From NCBI GenBank assembly GCA_964498065.1, contig CAZCFZ010000023.1, positions 1 through 60,600 on the forward strand: a stretch of DNA of 60,600 nucleotides, in the 5' to 3' direction. How positions within the stretch are numbered: position 1 is the stretch's first letter; each line of letters starts with the position of its first letter. The stretch comes from FEN-1297 sp964498065 (GTDB taxonomy: Bacteria; Bacteroidota; Ignavibacteria; Ignavibacteriales; Ignavibacteriaceae). Positions 35,023 through 44,942 of this stretch are shown here, in pieces. The position numbers and the translations under genes are program-made. The notes beneath the pieces were generated by a model. The model was not told the origin of the DNA and did no database searches. It saw only the letters and a program-made list of their open reading frames with translations.

Positions 35023-36036
35023 TTAATTAGCAGATGGAGTATATTCTAATACACTATTTAGTGCTTGCTGAACTCCCTGGTTACCCGCAATACCGCCAAA
35101 AACATATAATTTACCATTAAAAGTAGCTGTTACAAAGCAGCGCCGGTGAGAGGGCATAGATGCCCGGGTTGTCCAATTATCCATGTTAAAATCATATTCA
35201 CATAAATCATAAAGCAAAGTACCGCTACCGGAAACAGCAGTAACACCGCCACAAATATATAATTTATCGTTTATCACTCCGGAACCGTGGCCCAATCTTG
35301 ATATTGAAATATCTGTCTTTGAACTCCAGGTATCCGTTTCAGGATCATAGACATCAAAATATGCAAATGAAGTTCCTGCATCGGCCTTTTGACCATCACC
35401 TCCTCCAATAACATAGATTTTTCCGTTATATACATTAGATGTAAGTGAAGTCCTGTTTACCTGGAGACTTTTTTTGGCTGTCCATGTATCAGATGCAGGA
35501 TCATACATCTGAACTATAAAGGTGCCCGAATATCCTGAAATTGATCCACCAATCGCATATATATTTCCATTGACAGCAGAAACAGATAAAAATGCCCTGG
35601 GGGTGGGTATATCCTTTTTTCTTGTCCATGAATCTTCATTAGGATCATATAAATAAGTGTATTGTAAAGATGTACCGCTAAACAAATTCCCGGTTCTCCC
35701 TCCAATAACATATATTTTTCCATTTAATTCTACTGCGGCTTGACCAACAATTTTTTCAGGCATCTTATTCTTCGTTGTCCATGTATCTGTACTAGGATCA
35801 TATGCTTCTACGTCGTCGGAATTATGACCCGATAGATCTTTTATACCTCCGAAAAGATATATTTTCCCATTTACTTCTGCTCCACAAAAATAACCCCTTG
35901 CAGTAGGCATACTGGTTTTTTGTATCCATTTATTTTCTGTCGACTGCTGATTATTCCCGGTAGAGGAAACCGGATTATTTTTATGACAGGAAGTTATAAT
36001 AAGTATAAAAACGATTAATAAAATTTTCTTAAACAT
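35023..36036 (-). CDS. Kelch-repeat lipoprotein 2
   Basis: A 337-aa lipoprotein; signal and linker almost identical to Kelch lipoprotein 1 (MFKKILLIVFILIITSCHKN). Six Kelch repeats, each ending with a Gly-Gly motif (VNGKIYLFGGIKD, LNGKIYVIGGRTG, VNGNIYAIGGS, YNGKIYVIGGGDG, INDKLYICGGVT, FNGKLYVFGGIAG). It is transcribed first of the pair and lies 77 nt after the two-hairpin element, which itself is just behind the hybrid regulator gene. Probably outer-surface binding protein. Confidence 0.88.
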   Translation of the reverse strand: MFKKILLIVFILIITSCHKNNPVSSTGNNQQSTENKWIQKTSMPTARGYFCGAEVNGKIYLFGGIKDLSGHNSDDVEAYDPSTDTWTTKNKMPEKIVGQAAVELNGKIYVIGGRTGNLFSGTSLQYTYLYDPNEDSWTRKKDIPTPRAFLSVSAVNGNIYAIGGSISGYSGTFIVQMYDPASDTWTAKKSLQVNRTSLTSNVYNGKIYVIGGGDGQKADAGTSFAYFDVYDPETDTWSSKTDISISRLGHGSGVINDKLYICGGVTAVSGSGTLLYDLCEYDFNMDNWTTRASMPSHRRCFVTATFNGKLYVFGGIAGNQGVQQALNSVLEYTPSAN

Positions 36037-36112
36037 TTTTCTTCCTCCCTTTTACATCTCTTTAAAATGATGAATATTTTATTAATACAACAATAAAATG
36101 TCTTACATCATA

Positions 36113-36153
36113 TTTCTACCAATCTTGTAGAAATTAATACGACTCATGTCGTT
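36113..36153 (-). promoter_or_regulatory. Two-hairpin conserved element, copy 1
   Basis: TTTCTAC (36113-36119) pairs with GTAGAAA (36127-36133) around CAATCTT. After TTAAT, ACGAC (36139-36143) pairs with GTCGT (36148-36152). It lies between the hybrid regulator stop and Kelch lipoprotein 2. It could be an RNA motif in the 5' leader or a palindromic operator. Confidence 0.65.
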
Positions 36154-36171
36154 AAGGAGGTAAAAAGCAAT

Positions 36172-38919
36172 TTATTTATTGTCCATGGTATTATGATGAT
36201 AATGAGAAGGATTGAATCCGAATTGTTTTTGAAAACACTCAGCAAAATATGATGGGTTATTAAAACCGACTTCAAGTGCGATTTCAGAAATATTACCCGA
36301 TTTTTGTTCAATTAATTTTGCTGCTTTATTTAATCTGATTCTTTTAATGATTTCTCTTGGCGGCTCACCCAATAATACCACAAGTTTTTTATGAAGTAAT
36401 GATCTGCTTACAGCTAAATTTTCAGCAAGTTCTTCAACACTAAAATTACTGTTTGATAAATGCTCATTAATTAAAGTAATTGTCTGCTGTATAAATTTTT
36501 GATCCAAAGAAGTTATTTTGTCTTTATCAATAATTATTTCAAATTTTTGAAAATGCTCATGTATTCTATTTCTTTGTTCCAACAAATTTTTTATTCTTGC
36601 TTTTAATTCTTCAGCTTCAAAAGGCTTCATTATGTAATCGTCTGCGCCGGTTTGCAATCCTTCAATTTTATCATTCAAAGTAACCCTTGCGGTAAGTAAA
36701 ATAATAGGAATATGACTGGTTCTTGTATCTGATTTAAGTGATTGACACAACTGAATTCCATCCAACTTAGGCATCATAATATCACTTATAATTAATTCAG
36801 GAATCAATTCAAAAGATTTTTTTGCTCCTTCTTCCCCATTGTCAGCTTCTTCTATCATATAATTATCAGCTAAAATTCCTCTGATATACTTTCTCACATC
36901 GGAATTATCCTCTATAATTAGTAGCACGGGTCTGCTTTTATTTTCAAAAGATTCAATCCGGGTATTATTAGTTAAATGATTAATCAAAGTAGAATCATTA
37001 ATTAGGTGAGTTTTTTTGTCTTTTGTTTTTATTTCACCTTCAGAAAAATTTTCAGCAATTTCGCACGACAGTAAATGTTCTTTTCCCAAAGGAATACTTA
37101 CTCTAAAAATTGATCCTACCCCTTCTTCACTTTCCACAGAAATTTTCCCTTTGTGCAGTTCGACTAATTCTTTTGTAAGCGATAATCCTACTCCGGTACC
37201 TTCATATTCTTTTGATAGTTTATTGTCAACCTGGTAAAAACGATCATATATTTTATCAAACTGTTCCTTAGGAATTCCTATCCCATTATCTGAAACTGAA
37301 ATTTCAACATTATTATCGTTCTTATAAATATTTACACTTACACTGCCCCCACTCTGCGTAAATTTAAGAGCATTAGACAAGAGGTTGCTTATAATCTTAT
37401 CTATTTTTTCTTCGTCTATATAAATAACTATTTCTTTCTGAGCAGCCTTAAAATTGAGGGATATATGTTTTCTTTCTGCAAATGATTGGAATGAATAAAT
37501 AATTCTTTTTATTATCGGCACTAAGTTTTGCTCACTTGTCTTTAATTTCATTTTCCCGGCTTCTATTCTGGAAATGTCTAACAATTGATTTGCCAGCATA
37601 TTTAATTTTTTTGCATTTCTATAAATTAGATTTACTTCATCTTTAATTTTTTGATTTTCTGTTTCTTCTAAAATTTGTCTGGAAGGACCTAGTATTAAGG
37701 TTAACGGTGTTCTAAATTCATGAGAGATATTTGTAAAGAAATGGTTCTGTAATCGAATAATATCCGATAATTTATCCTGAGCCTTCTTTAGCTCAGCAGT
37801 TCTTTCATTGACTTTTGTTTCGAGATTATCTTTATAATCTGTAATAGCCCTTAATACAAGTGAATCATGAATTGATATATTAATTATTGGAAGCAGATAA
37901 TTTAGTAGTTCATTTAATTCTGAAACATCTGCATCAGCTTTGGGAAAGACAATTAATTCACCGATTCTATCATTATCTATTACAATTGGATGTTTTATTG
38001 GATTCACAATTGTTCCCGCAGTACCGCTGGATGCTTCTGCTTCAAATGTGTTCCCCTCTATATCTTTAAATATTTTTATTTTTCCTGAAGAAACACCGGC
38101 ATCATTTACTAATGCAGAAGTGATTGTATTTAATGTTTTAGTAACATCAAGACTCTGTCTTATAGACCTGGTAATATTATATGCCGTTTTAAGCTGGGTA
38201 GTCTGTCTTTGCAGTAATTTTTTTGATTCTTCCAATTTATTATAGTTTTCTAACAGTTCATCATGTGATTCGGTTAAATCAGTAAATGCTTTTCTGATAT
38301 TGAATAACCAGCGTAACCAACTCTTCAACTTATATGTAAATCCCACTTCATCCCACGAAACATCATAAATACCGCCGGTTGTAGTCAAAGTAAAATCAAC
38401 CTTAAACCCTTTTTTTGCCGTTCTACTGCCAAGCATTTCTAAAACTCCGATGCTCATATAAAACATTTCCGGACAATGGCTATATCCCGGAAAGAGATCA
38501 ATATGAAGTCGGGTTTTATTTTTATCGATAAAATCTACCTGGTTACTTACACATGAATAAATTGGCCTAATTATAGCCAAACCCTCTTTTGATAATTGTT
38601 TCTTTAAGACAGTGGTTAGTTTGTTCGAGGAAAAAAGTATTGAAAAGAAAATAAAACCTTCTATATAAGATTCCTTTTTTACAAAGTTTTTTCCCAATTC
38701 GATAAATTCATTTATAGTAAAAAAGGCCTTAATGTTCGAAATTAACTTACATAAAATCATCCATTCAATCCGCTCGTGTTTATTATAAAGATATGAAAGT
38801 TCATAAGGAATCCCATCCAATATTTTGGATAACTCTATATTTTTATTTCTTGCCGCATCAATAATCGTAGGTAACGGTTTACACGAAACTTCTTTTTCTA
38901 TTTTACTGTTTTTATCCAT
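36172..38919 (-). CDS. Hybrid two-component regulator: sensor, kinase, receiver, AraC-type HTH
   Basis: A 915-aa single-chain signalling protein. Residues 1-230 form a sensor-like region I cannot name (it includes DLFPGYSHCPEMFYMSIGVL), then a coiled coil, a GAF-like segment (about 250-360), a HisKA domain with phospho-His at about 400 in NISHEFRTPLTLILGP, a HATPase with N and G boxes (DNGIGIP, GTGVGLSLTKELVELHKG), a receiver with acceptor Asp at about 712 (IISDIMMPKLDG), and a C-terminal AraC HTH (about 815-905). No transmembrane helix is obvious, so sensing may be cytoplasmic, unlike the usual periplasmic hybrid regulators. Its neighbours downstream are the Kelch lipoproteins, likely targets. 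Confidence 0.9.
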   Translation of the reverse strand: MDKNSKIEKEVSCKPLPTIIDAARNKNIELSKILDGIPYELSYLYNKHERIEWMILCKLISNIKAFFTINEFIELGKNFVKKESYIEGFIFFSILFSSNKLTTVLKKQLSKEGLAIIRPIYSCVSNQVDFIDKNKTRLHIDLFPGYSHCPEMFYMSIGVLEMLGSRTAKKGFKVDFTLTTTGGIYDVSWDEVGFTYKLKSWLRWLFNIRKAFTDLTESHDELLENYNKLEESKKLLQRQTTQLKTAYNITRSIRQSLDVTKTLNTITSALVNDAGVSSGKIKIFKDIEGNTFEAEASSGTAGTIVNPIKHPIVIDNDRIGELIVFPKADADVSELNELLNYLLPIINISIHDSLVLRAITDYKDNLETKVNERTAELKKAQDKLSDIIRLQNHFFTNISHEFRTPLTLILGPSRQILEETENQKIKDEVNLIYRNAKKLNMLANQLLDISRIEAGKMKLKTSEQNLVPIIKRIIYSFQSFAERKHISLNFKAAQKEIVIYIDEEKIDKIISNLLSNALKFTQSGGSVSVNIYKNDNNVEISVSDNGIGIPKEQFDKIYDRFYQVDNKLSKEYEGTGVGLSLTKELVELHKGKISVESEEGVGSIFRVSIPLGKEHLLSCEIAENFSEGEIKTKDKKTHLINDSTLINHLTNNTRIESFENKSRPVLLIIEDNSDVRKYIRGILADNYMIEEADNGEEGAKKSFELIPELIISDIMMPKLDGIQLCQSLKSDTRTSHIPIILLTARVTLNDKIEGLQTGADDYIMKPFEAEELKARIKNLLEQRNRIHEHFQKFEIIIDKDKITSLDQKFIQQTITLINEHLSNSNFSVEELAENLAVSRSLLHKKLVVLLGEPPREIIKRIRLNKAAKLIEQKSGNISEIALEVGFNNPSYFAECFQKQFGFNPSHYHHNTMDNK

Positions 38920-39408
38920 ATAATTTTCAGTTCAATTAAAAGTTTCCGGATTTTAAAGCGATAAATCATAATCAATTGAAACAATAAGTAATTAAACTCA
39001 AACTTATTTAGAAAGAATCTGAAATTAAGAAAAATATTTTGAATGCTCCCGAAACGTAGGTAAATGCAGAACTTACTGCATTCATATTGAAAAATGTATT
39101 CAATTTTTAATGTATAAGCAAGAAGATTCTTATAGAAACTTTATACACGAAATGACAATCTTCTGTTTTAATTATTAATTGATTTTCAACATTTTCATTT
39201 TCCGTTAAATAACTATTACCATTTTTATGGTTCTTAATTTTGTTATTTAACAGCTGGACACAATTCGAATAAATTTAATTTATCCTTTCATATACCCTAA
39301 ACAGGTTATACAAAAATTTTAGCATGCTGTAATTTTGGCATATATTATCTCATTATTCTCTTGATATGTTTACACGAATTCAAATTTTTTAATATTTAAG
39401 GAGGCTCT
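38920..39408. other. Intergenic region upstream of the hybrid regulator
   Basis: A 489-bp AT-rich divergent region between the hybrid regulator and the FN3 protein. I see no gene. A short palindrome GCAGAACTTACTGC (39066-39079) is present. GGAGG precedes the FN3 gene. Confidence 0.5.
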
Positions 39409-39828
39409 ATGGTAATAAAACCTTTAGCCGTTATTAGGTTATCGGCATTATTTTGTGCTGCTATTATTGTATCATTTATGAGTACAAGTTATGCACAAAT
39501 TTCTTCTCCTCAGAATTTAAATGTTTCAGTAAACAACAGTGAAGCTGCCCTTTCATGGGAAGCCCCTGAAAGCGGTACAGCTGCTCAATATTTTATATAT
39601 AAGGCATATGCAGAAGATGCAAATGCCGATCCTGCCTCCCTTCAATTCCTTATGTCTGATTCTACAACATCTGAAAGTTATTCAGATGATCTAAGCCTGG
39701 CATCAGAATCTACACCAGTTGTCTTTTATTATATTACAGCAGTGGATGCTAACGGCAATGAAAGTGTTAAAAGCAGTATTGTTAATGCTGCTGCTTCTAA
39801 AAAAGATAACGGCGACGACGGGGATTAA
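39409..39828 (+). CDS. Secreted single-FN3-domain protein
   Basis: A 139-aa exported protein. Signal peptide LSALFCAAIIVSFMSTSYAQ, then one fibronectin type III domain (about residues 33-130: SPQNLNVSVNNSEAALSWEA ... FYYITAVDANGNESVKS) and an Asp-rich tail (KKDNGDDGD). FN3 domains mediate binding. It starts with GGAGG upstream. No lipobox, no sorting signal: it is probably released or periplasmic. Confidence 0.85.
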   Translation: MVIKPLAVIRLSALFCAAIIVSFMSTSYAQISSPQNLNVSVNNSEAALSWEAPESGTAAQYFIYKAYAEDANADPASLQFLMSDSTTSESYSDDLSLASESTPVVFYYITAVDANGNESVKSSIVNAAASKKDNGDDGD

Positions 39829-39975
39829 TTATTAGTTTAGTTTTAATTAATTAGAAGCTTCTTTTAAATTGCTTCATCATTTGTGATGCCGGCTTAAAAG
39901 TTAAGAATATAATTTTATTAATTTATTATTGATTTTCGGCCGGTATCTATAAATAATTATAGTATTGCTATTTAA

Positions 39976-41328
39976 ATGAATTATAAATTATTATTCCTAT
40001 TGCTGCTTTTATGGGGACAAAACTATTACGCTCAACAAATTAATTTAAGAGTTTCCGGTTACAGAGGTAAAGCTTATATATCGGAAGTAAATGGAGAACA
40101 GACTATTCTAATCGATTCCTCTGCTTTTAATCAAAATTATACTCTAAATTATTTTTATTCAAAGAAAAAATTTGATGATGGCCTTTATAGAATTACATTC
40201 GGCAAAAATAAACGGCTGGATTTAATTATTGACGGCGGGAATATATCAATTTCAACGGACTTTAATAATATTTTAGACAGTTTGAAAATAACTGAATCCG
40301 AAAGTAATAAATTATATTATAATTTTTTAAAATTAAATAGGAATTATCAAACAAAGATAAATCTGCTCAATCACCTGCTTAATGAATTTCCGGCTGAAGA
40401 AGATTCCATAAATATGGTAAGAGCCGATCTTGATAAGATTCAAAAAGTTTACTATAAATTTGTCGACAGCACTTCACAGAAAAAACCGGATTCGTTTATA
40501 GCAAGATATATTAAATCGTTCCAGCTGCCGGATGTAAATTTCAACCTCAGTATAGAAAAACAAACTGAATTTTTAAAAAAGCACGGCCTTGATAAAATTA
40601 ATTTTGACGACGGCGAACTCACTTTTTCAGATTTATATACAAAAATAACTGCGGAATATCTATCATACTACCAAAATCGTCAACTGCCGAGAAATATGCT
40701 GGAAGCTGATTTTACTTCTGCCTCGGATATTCTGCTGAATAAGGCTAAAGTTAATATTAGAGTATTTAAACAAATCACGGAGTATTTAATCGACTATTTT
40801 GAAAAACATGGTTATGAGTATGACATTGAATACGTTGTTAAAAATTATGTTGTAAAAGATAATATATGCCTTGATGACGAAAACAATGAGTTCATAAACA
40901 ATATGATTAACCAGATGACGTATCTCCGCACCAATGTTAAGGTGCCGGATATTATTATGAAAAATAATAACGGTAAAGAAATTGAACTTGATAAAATTAA
41001 ATCGGATAAAATTTTAATTTTGTTTTATGCAAGCTGGTGTCCGCATTGCAAAAAATTAATTCCGTTATTAGTTAGTTACTTAAATAAACTGCATGATAAT
41101 GATTTGAAAGTTTTAGCAATTTCTTTAGATGAAAATAGAAACGATTGGCTGAATTTTATTATAAAAGATAAAATGAACTGGATAAATGTAAGGTCTGACA
41201 AAGGATGGGGGTGTAAAGCGGCAAAGAATTATTATATATATGCAACACCTACAATGTTCCTTATTAATAAGGATAAAAAAATAATAGGTAAGCCGCTGGA
41301 TATTAACAAACTGAATAATCTACTTTGA
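39976..41328 (+). CDS. TlpA-like thioredoxin-fold protein
   Basis: A 450-aa exported protein: N-terminal signal (LLFLLLLLWGQNYYAQ), a DUF4369-like strand region to about residue 100, a helical middle and a C-terminal thioredoxin domain (about 310-450) with the active site CPHC in LILFYASWCPHCKKLIPLL and the cis-Pro in ATPTMFLI. This layout is common in Bacteroidota and suggests extracytoplasmic disulfide or thiol chemistry. It follows the FN3 gene by 147 nt on the same strand. Confidence 0.88.
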   Translation: MNYKLLFLLLLLWGQNYYAQQINLRVSGYRGKAYISEVNGEQTILIDSSAFNQNYTLNYFYSKKKFDDGLYRITFGKNKRLDLIIDGGNISISTDFNNILDSLKITESESNKLYYNFLKLNRNYQTKINLLNHLLNEFPAEEDSINMVRADLDKIQKVYYKFVDSTSQKKPDSFIARYIKSFQLPDVNFNLSIEKQTEFLKKHGLDKINFDDGELTFSDLYTKITAEYLSYYQNRQLPRNMLEADFTSASDILLNKAKVNIRVFKQITEYLIDYFEKHGYEYDIEYVVKNYVVKDNICLDDENNEFINNMINQMTYLRTNVKVPDIIMKNNNGKEIELDKIKSDKILILFYASWCPHCKKLIPLLVSYLNKLHDNDLKVLAISLDENRNDWLNFIIKDKMNWINVRSDKGWGCKAAKNYYIYATPTMFLINKDKKIIGKPLDINKLNNLL

Positions 41329-41495
41329 TAAATAAAACTTATTTGCAATACATTTTATATTGGAATTGTCATTAAAAGTTAATCGATGTATTAAACTAAT
41401 CTTAATCACTTCTTAACGAATATTATTTAAACTTGTTTTTAAAAAGAACTGTCAAATATCAAAAAAAGATCAATATTGACTATGAGGTAAATAAA

Positions 41496-42089
41496 ATGAA
41501 AAATAGAATGGTTATAATATCGAATTTTAATAAAAGAGCGTTTATGTTTTTCTTAATATTAATTATTTCGATGAGTTTTTACAGTCAAACTAATGCGCAG
41601 GGAAGAAGAGGTCATTCGGAAAGAAGATATGAACCCAGGATAGGATATTATTCTCATAATTATGAAAGAGTTGATATTGGCGCAAGAAGATATTTTTATA
41701 GAAACGGATCATTTTATAGAAGAACCCGCCGTGGATTTAATGTAATCGCAGCTCCTATCGGCGCGCGGATTAGAGTGCTTCCTTATGGTTTTGTTACATT
41801 TAGAATCGGCAGCCTGGATTATTTTTATTATAACGGTGTTTATTATAATTTCCTACCCGATCAGAACGTCTATGTTGTTGTACAAAAGCCTGCAAATGCT
41901 GATAATAATTCAAATTTAAAACTTGATCAGGTGAAATTATATAATGGTTCGGTTTTGTACGGCGTTTTCCAAGGTGCAACCGACAGTACAATAACATTGA
42001 GAGTCGGCAATCAGAATCAGGATATAAATATTTCCAATATAATTTCTATAAACTTTGCCCCATTTATTAGCGACAGCACCCAGCAATGA
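41496..42089 (+). CDS. DUF6515-type secreted protein
   Basis: A 197-aa protein; start at 41496 chosen because GAGG lies ahead and a signal peptide follows (AFMFFLILIISMSFYSQTNAQ); an earlier ATG (41433) is less likely. The mature part is very Arg/Tyr/Gly-rich (YFYRNGSFYRRTRRGFNVIAAPIGA, YFYYNGVYYNFLPDQ), the pattern of DUF6515 outer-envelope proteins in Bacteroidota. The last ~45 residues resemble an Sm-like/PRC strand (VKLYNGSVLYGVFQGATDS). Role unknown. Confidence 0.75.
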   Translation: MKNRMVIISNFNKRAFMFFLILIISMSFYSQTNAQGRRGHSERRYEPRIGYYSHNYERVDIGARRYFYRNGSFYRRTRRGFNVIAAPIGARIRVLPYGFVTFRIGSLDYFYYNGVYYNFLPDQNVYVVVQKPANADNNSNLKLDQVKLYNGSVLYGVFQGATDSTITLRVGNQNQDINISNIISINFAPFISDSTQQ

Positions 42090-42461
42090 TACTTTATGGA
42101 TAATTAATTATCTACGCTGAACTTTAATATAATCCTGCAAATTATATTCAATTTTCATTTCTAATTTTTACGCTAAAGCCCGAATAGTTTTTTTATCCGT
42201 GCAAATTTAAAATGTTTAACGAGATTCGTTATCAGACTAATTTTAGTAATGTATTCCGTACAAGTTAATAAGTATTTTAATTCCGCACCGGATTGAAAAA
42301 ATGAGGGTAAACTTTTTCATCCGGCCCTTCATTAATGTTTTTAAATAAAATACTTTCATACATTTCTATTCCATCATTCATTATGACCAATCAATCCTAA
42401 CAAAAACGAATAACTGTTTTCCGATCTAATTTCACTACGCTTTCTTTTAAAGTCGAATTCT
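42090..42461. other. Intergenic region with a hairpin
   Basis: No gene in 372 bp. Arms CCGGATTGAAAAA (42288-42300) and TTTTTCATCCGG (42313-42324) form a 12-bp stem with one bulge; it may terminate one of the two convergent genes. Confidence 0.55.
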
Positions 42462-42740
42462 TCAGGACGGCAATAAAGACTGTTCTTTTTTTACCTTAGG
42501 ACTATATAAAATCTCTTTTTTAGTAAGATTTACAAAAAGCCTTCTCTCCGTTAAATCCAGTTTTAAAACTGTAACCGGATTTATAATTCGGAGGTCCGGC
42601 TCTAAAAAGATTCCGGTATTTATTACTATTCCTTGAATTTTCCGCAATCTTTCATCGAAAATAAATTCATGAACCGATCCGGCAAATCCGTCAATCGCAT
42701 CAATCCCAAAGCCCTTAAAAGTTCTTATACTAATTGACAA
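42462..42740 (-). CDS. PRC-barrel domain protein
   Basis: A 92-aa protein with the PRC-barrel strand pattern: an opening beta-strand, DAIDGFAGSVHEFIFDERLRKIQGIVINTG, then the second half (VTVLKLDLTERRLFVNLTKKEI). PRC-barrels are found in RimM and in photosynthetic reaction centre H subunits, and in small stress-related proteins. No catalytic residues. It is followed upstream by a secreted protein gene. Confidence 0.8.
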   Translation of the reverse strand: MSISIRTFKGFGIDAIDGFAGSVHEFIFDERLRKIQGIVINTGIFLEPDLRIINPVTVLKLDLTERRLFVNLTKKEILYSPKVKKEQSLLPS

Positions 42741-42808
42741 TACCTTCTCTTCTTTTTATTAATTTTTATATAACTTTTCCCATGTTCCGGTTTTTACAAT
42801 TAAGTTAT

Positions 42809-43231
42809 TTATTTACCATACACTAATTTATTTTCCAATTGTTCTGCAATCTGCTTAAATATATAATCATGGCTGCTGTAATTTTCTACCGGATTAACAT
42901 CTAATAAATCCCGTGAACTTAAATAGATACCTGCCAAATAAGCTTTTGCCCTAATAGTTTTATCAGGATAATTTTGTGCTATATCATTTAATTTTTCAAC
43001 TACATCCGAATAATCTCCGGAGGGATAATACTTCTTAATTTCGATTAGGTTATAAATAGTTGATTCGACTATTCCCGGAATTTTGCTATCCAACGATTTT
43101 GGAACAATTTTATAAGCTTGCTTCGCTCTTAACTTTTTACTAACAACTATATTGCCTTGTGCAAATAAATTTGATGAAAAAGTAATACTGCATACAAACA
43201 TAACTAAGCATAATGATTTGAAGATTTTCAT
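42809..43231 (-). CDS. Hypothetical secreted protein
   Basis: A 140-aa protein with a clear signal peptide (SLCLVMFVCSITFSSNLFAQG). The rest is helical with TPR-like spacing (VEKLNDIAQNYPDKTIRAKAYLAG), possibly a single repeat pair. No motif recognised. TAAAGGAG precedes the ATG. It lies 68 nt upstream of the PRC-barrel gene on the same strand; they may be co-transcribed. Confidence 0.7.
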   Translation of the reverse strand: MKIFKSLCLVMFVCSITFSSNLFAQGNIVVSKKLRAKQAYKIVPKSLDSKIPGIVESTIYNLIEIKKYYPSGDYSDVVEKLNDIAQNYPDKTIRAKAYLAGIYLSSRDLLDVNPVENYSSHDYIFKQIAEQLENKLVYGK

Positions 43232-43499
43232 AATTTACTCCTTTATTTATTGTTCACAATCGATTATTCAAATGAGATGCCAAAATAAAAGGGTTAAAAA
43301 TGATTGATTTAATAAGGAAATCACTATAAAATAGCTTAATAAATTTAAACCAATGCCACTATTTAACTTAATTTATTAAGAAATTATCTGTAATCTATTG
43401 AAATACAAGCGGTTAAACATTTATACGTTTTTGTGGAGATATGCAAATTTGTGGCAACCTTTTCAGATAAGATTCTTAACAATAATTTAACATGAATGA

Positions 43500-44942
43500 T
43501 CACTCAGCCAGTTCGTTCTTATCATCCGCTCTTCTCAGCCTATTGTTCAAAGCTCTTCTGGAAATACCTATAAGGTCCGCAGCGATTTTCTGATTTCCAT
43601 CTGCCCTCCTCAAGGCTTCTTCAATAAGAGAGTTCTCAGCTTCTTTAATTGTAGGCAGTTTTCCCGGAAAATTAATTAATTCCGTACTGCCAGTTAAGTT
43701 TTCCGAATTGTCCGATGAATGATTTTGATAATGATTGTTTCCTATGGTTTTATTTCTTATAGACTCCAAAGATAAAATACCGGACTTATGCTGACTTACC
43801 GCATCAAAAATAATTCCTTCCAATTCACGGACATTGCCGGGGAAAGAATAATTATTTAAAATCGTGTACAATTCTTTGGGTACAGCCGGTACTTTCTTGT
43901 TTAACTGCCGGGCTGCTTTATTTATAAAATGATCGATTAAGATGGGAAGATCTGTTTTACGTTCCCTTAGCGGCGGTATTATAATCTCGTGAGATTTTAA
44001 TCTGAAATAAAGATCCGGTCTGAATTTATTATTCTTCTGCATGGAAATTATATTCCGGTTTGTAGCTACAATAATCCTTGCATCGGAGAGTTTGGCAATA
44101 TCGGAACCTAAAGGATAATAATTCCCATCCTGTAAAAGTCTAAGTAATTTTACCTGGGATTCAATATTAAGGTCTCCGATTTCATCAAGGAACAAAGTAC
44201 CGTTCTCGGCTTTTTCAATTAATCCTTTTCTTTCAATTTCGGCTCCGGTAAATGCGCCTTTCTTGTGGCCGAAAAGTGTATCCGAAAAAAGATTGTCGTC
44301 AACACCGGCTACATTAACGGGAACAAGTTCGCCTTTTCTTCCACTGACCTTGTGAATTGCCTTTGCAAAAAGTTCTTTGCCCGTTCCTGTTTCCCCCGAG
44401 ATCAATACAGGAAGATTGGTTTTACCAATTGCTTCAATATATTTAAATATCGATTCCATTGTGCTGCAGTGAGTAATAATTTCACTAAATGATTCGGGGT
44501 CTTCCAAATTTGCACGCAGAAAAGACTGCTTAAGCATTTTATTTTCATTACGAATTTCAGCCAGTTCCAGGCCTCTTTTAACTGTTGTTACAAGTCTTGT
44601 GTTATCAACAGGCTTTACGAGATAATCAAATGCACCTTCTTTCATACAGAAAACAGCGCTGTCAACATCATTAACTGCTGTAATTATAACTACTGGTATA
44701 TCGGGAAATTGACCTCTGATCGCCGGTAAAAGATCTAGACCGGAAAGGTAAGGCATGTTAATATCAAGAATTACGAGAGAATATTCTTTTGCGGAAAGCA
44801 GCTTCATTACTTTGCTGCTTTCTTTGCAGGTTTCAATATTCTTAATTCCTTGAGAAGATATTGCTAATTCCGCACTTAATAAAAAATGCTCTTCGTCGTC
44901 TACAAGTAAAATAGGATTAATTGGAGTAATAATCGGCTTCAT
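43500..44942 (-). CDS. NtrC-family sigma-54-dependent response regulator
   Basis: A 480-aa regulator: receiver domain (phospho-acceptor Asp in LVILDINMPYLSGLD at about residue 59), AAA+ domain (about 150-380) with Walker A GETGTGKELFAKAIH, the sigma-54 contact loop GAFTGA, Walker B GTLFLDEIGDL, R-finger region, and a Fis-type HTH at the C-terminus (NQKIAADLIGISRRALNNRLRR). It activates sigma-54 promoters when phosphorylated by the PAS kinase encoded just upstream, whose stop overlaps its start by 4 bp. I saw no convincing -24/-12 promoter nearby. Confidence 0.95.
   Translation of the reverse strand: MKPIITPINPILLVDDEEHFLLSAELAISSQGIKNIETCKESSKVMKLLSAKEYSLVILDINMPYLSGLDLLPAIRGQFPDIPVVIITAVNDVDSAVFCMKEGAFDYLVKPVDNTRLVTTVKRGLELAEIRNENKMLKQSFLRANLEDPESFSEIITHCSTMESIFKYIEAIGKTNLPVLISGETGTGKELFAKAIHKVSGRKGELVPVNVAGVDDNLFSDTLFGHKKGAFTGAEIERKGLIEKAENGTLFLDEIGDLNIESQVKLLRLLQDGNYYPLGSDIAKLSDARIIVATNRNIISMQKNNKFRPDLYFRLKSHEIIIPPLRERKTDLPILIDHFINKAARQLNKKVPAVPKELYTILNNYSFPGNVRELEGIIFDAVSQHKSGILSLESIRNKTIGNNHYQNHSSDNSENLTGSTELINFPGKLPTIKEAENSLIEEALRRADGNQKIAADLIGISRRALNNRLRRADDKNELAE

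Noticed and set aside
43440..43470. Possible sigma-54 promoter near TGCCAC...TTGCA upstream of the NtrC-type gene's end.
   Set aside because: The -24 GG is replaced and the spacing is one base short; it also lies downstream of the regulator gene, not before a target.
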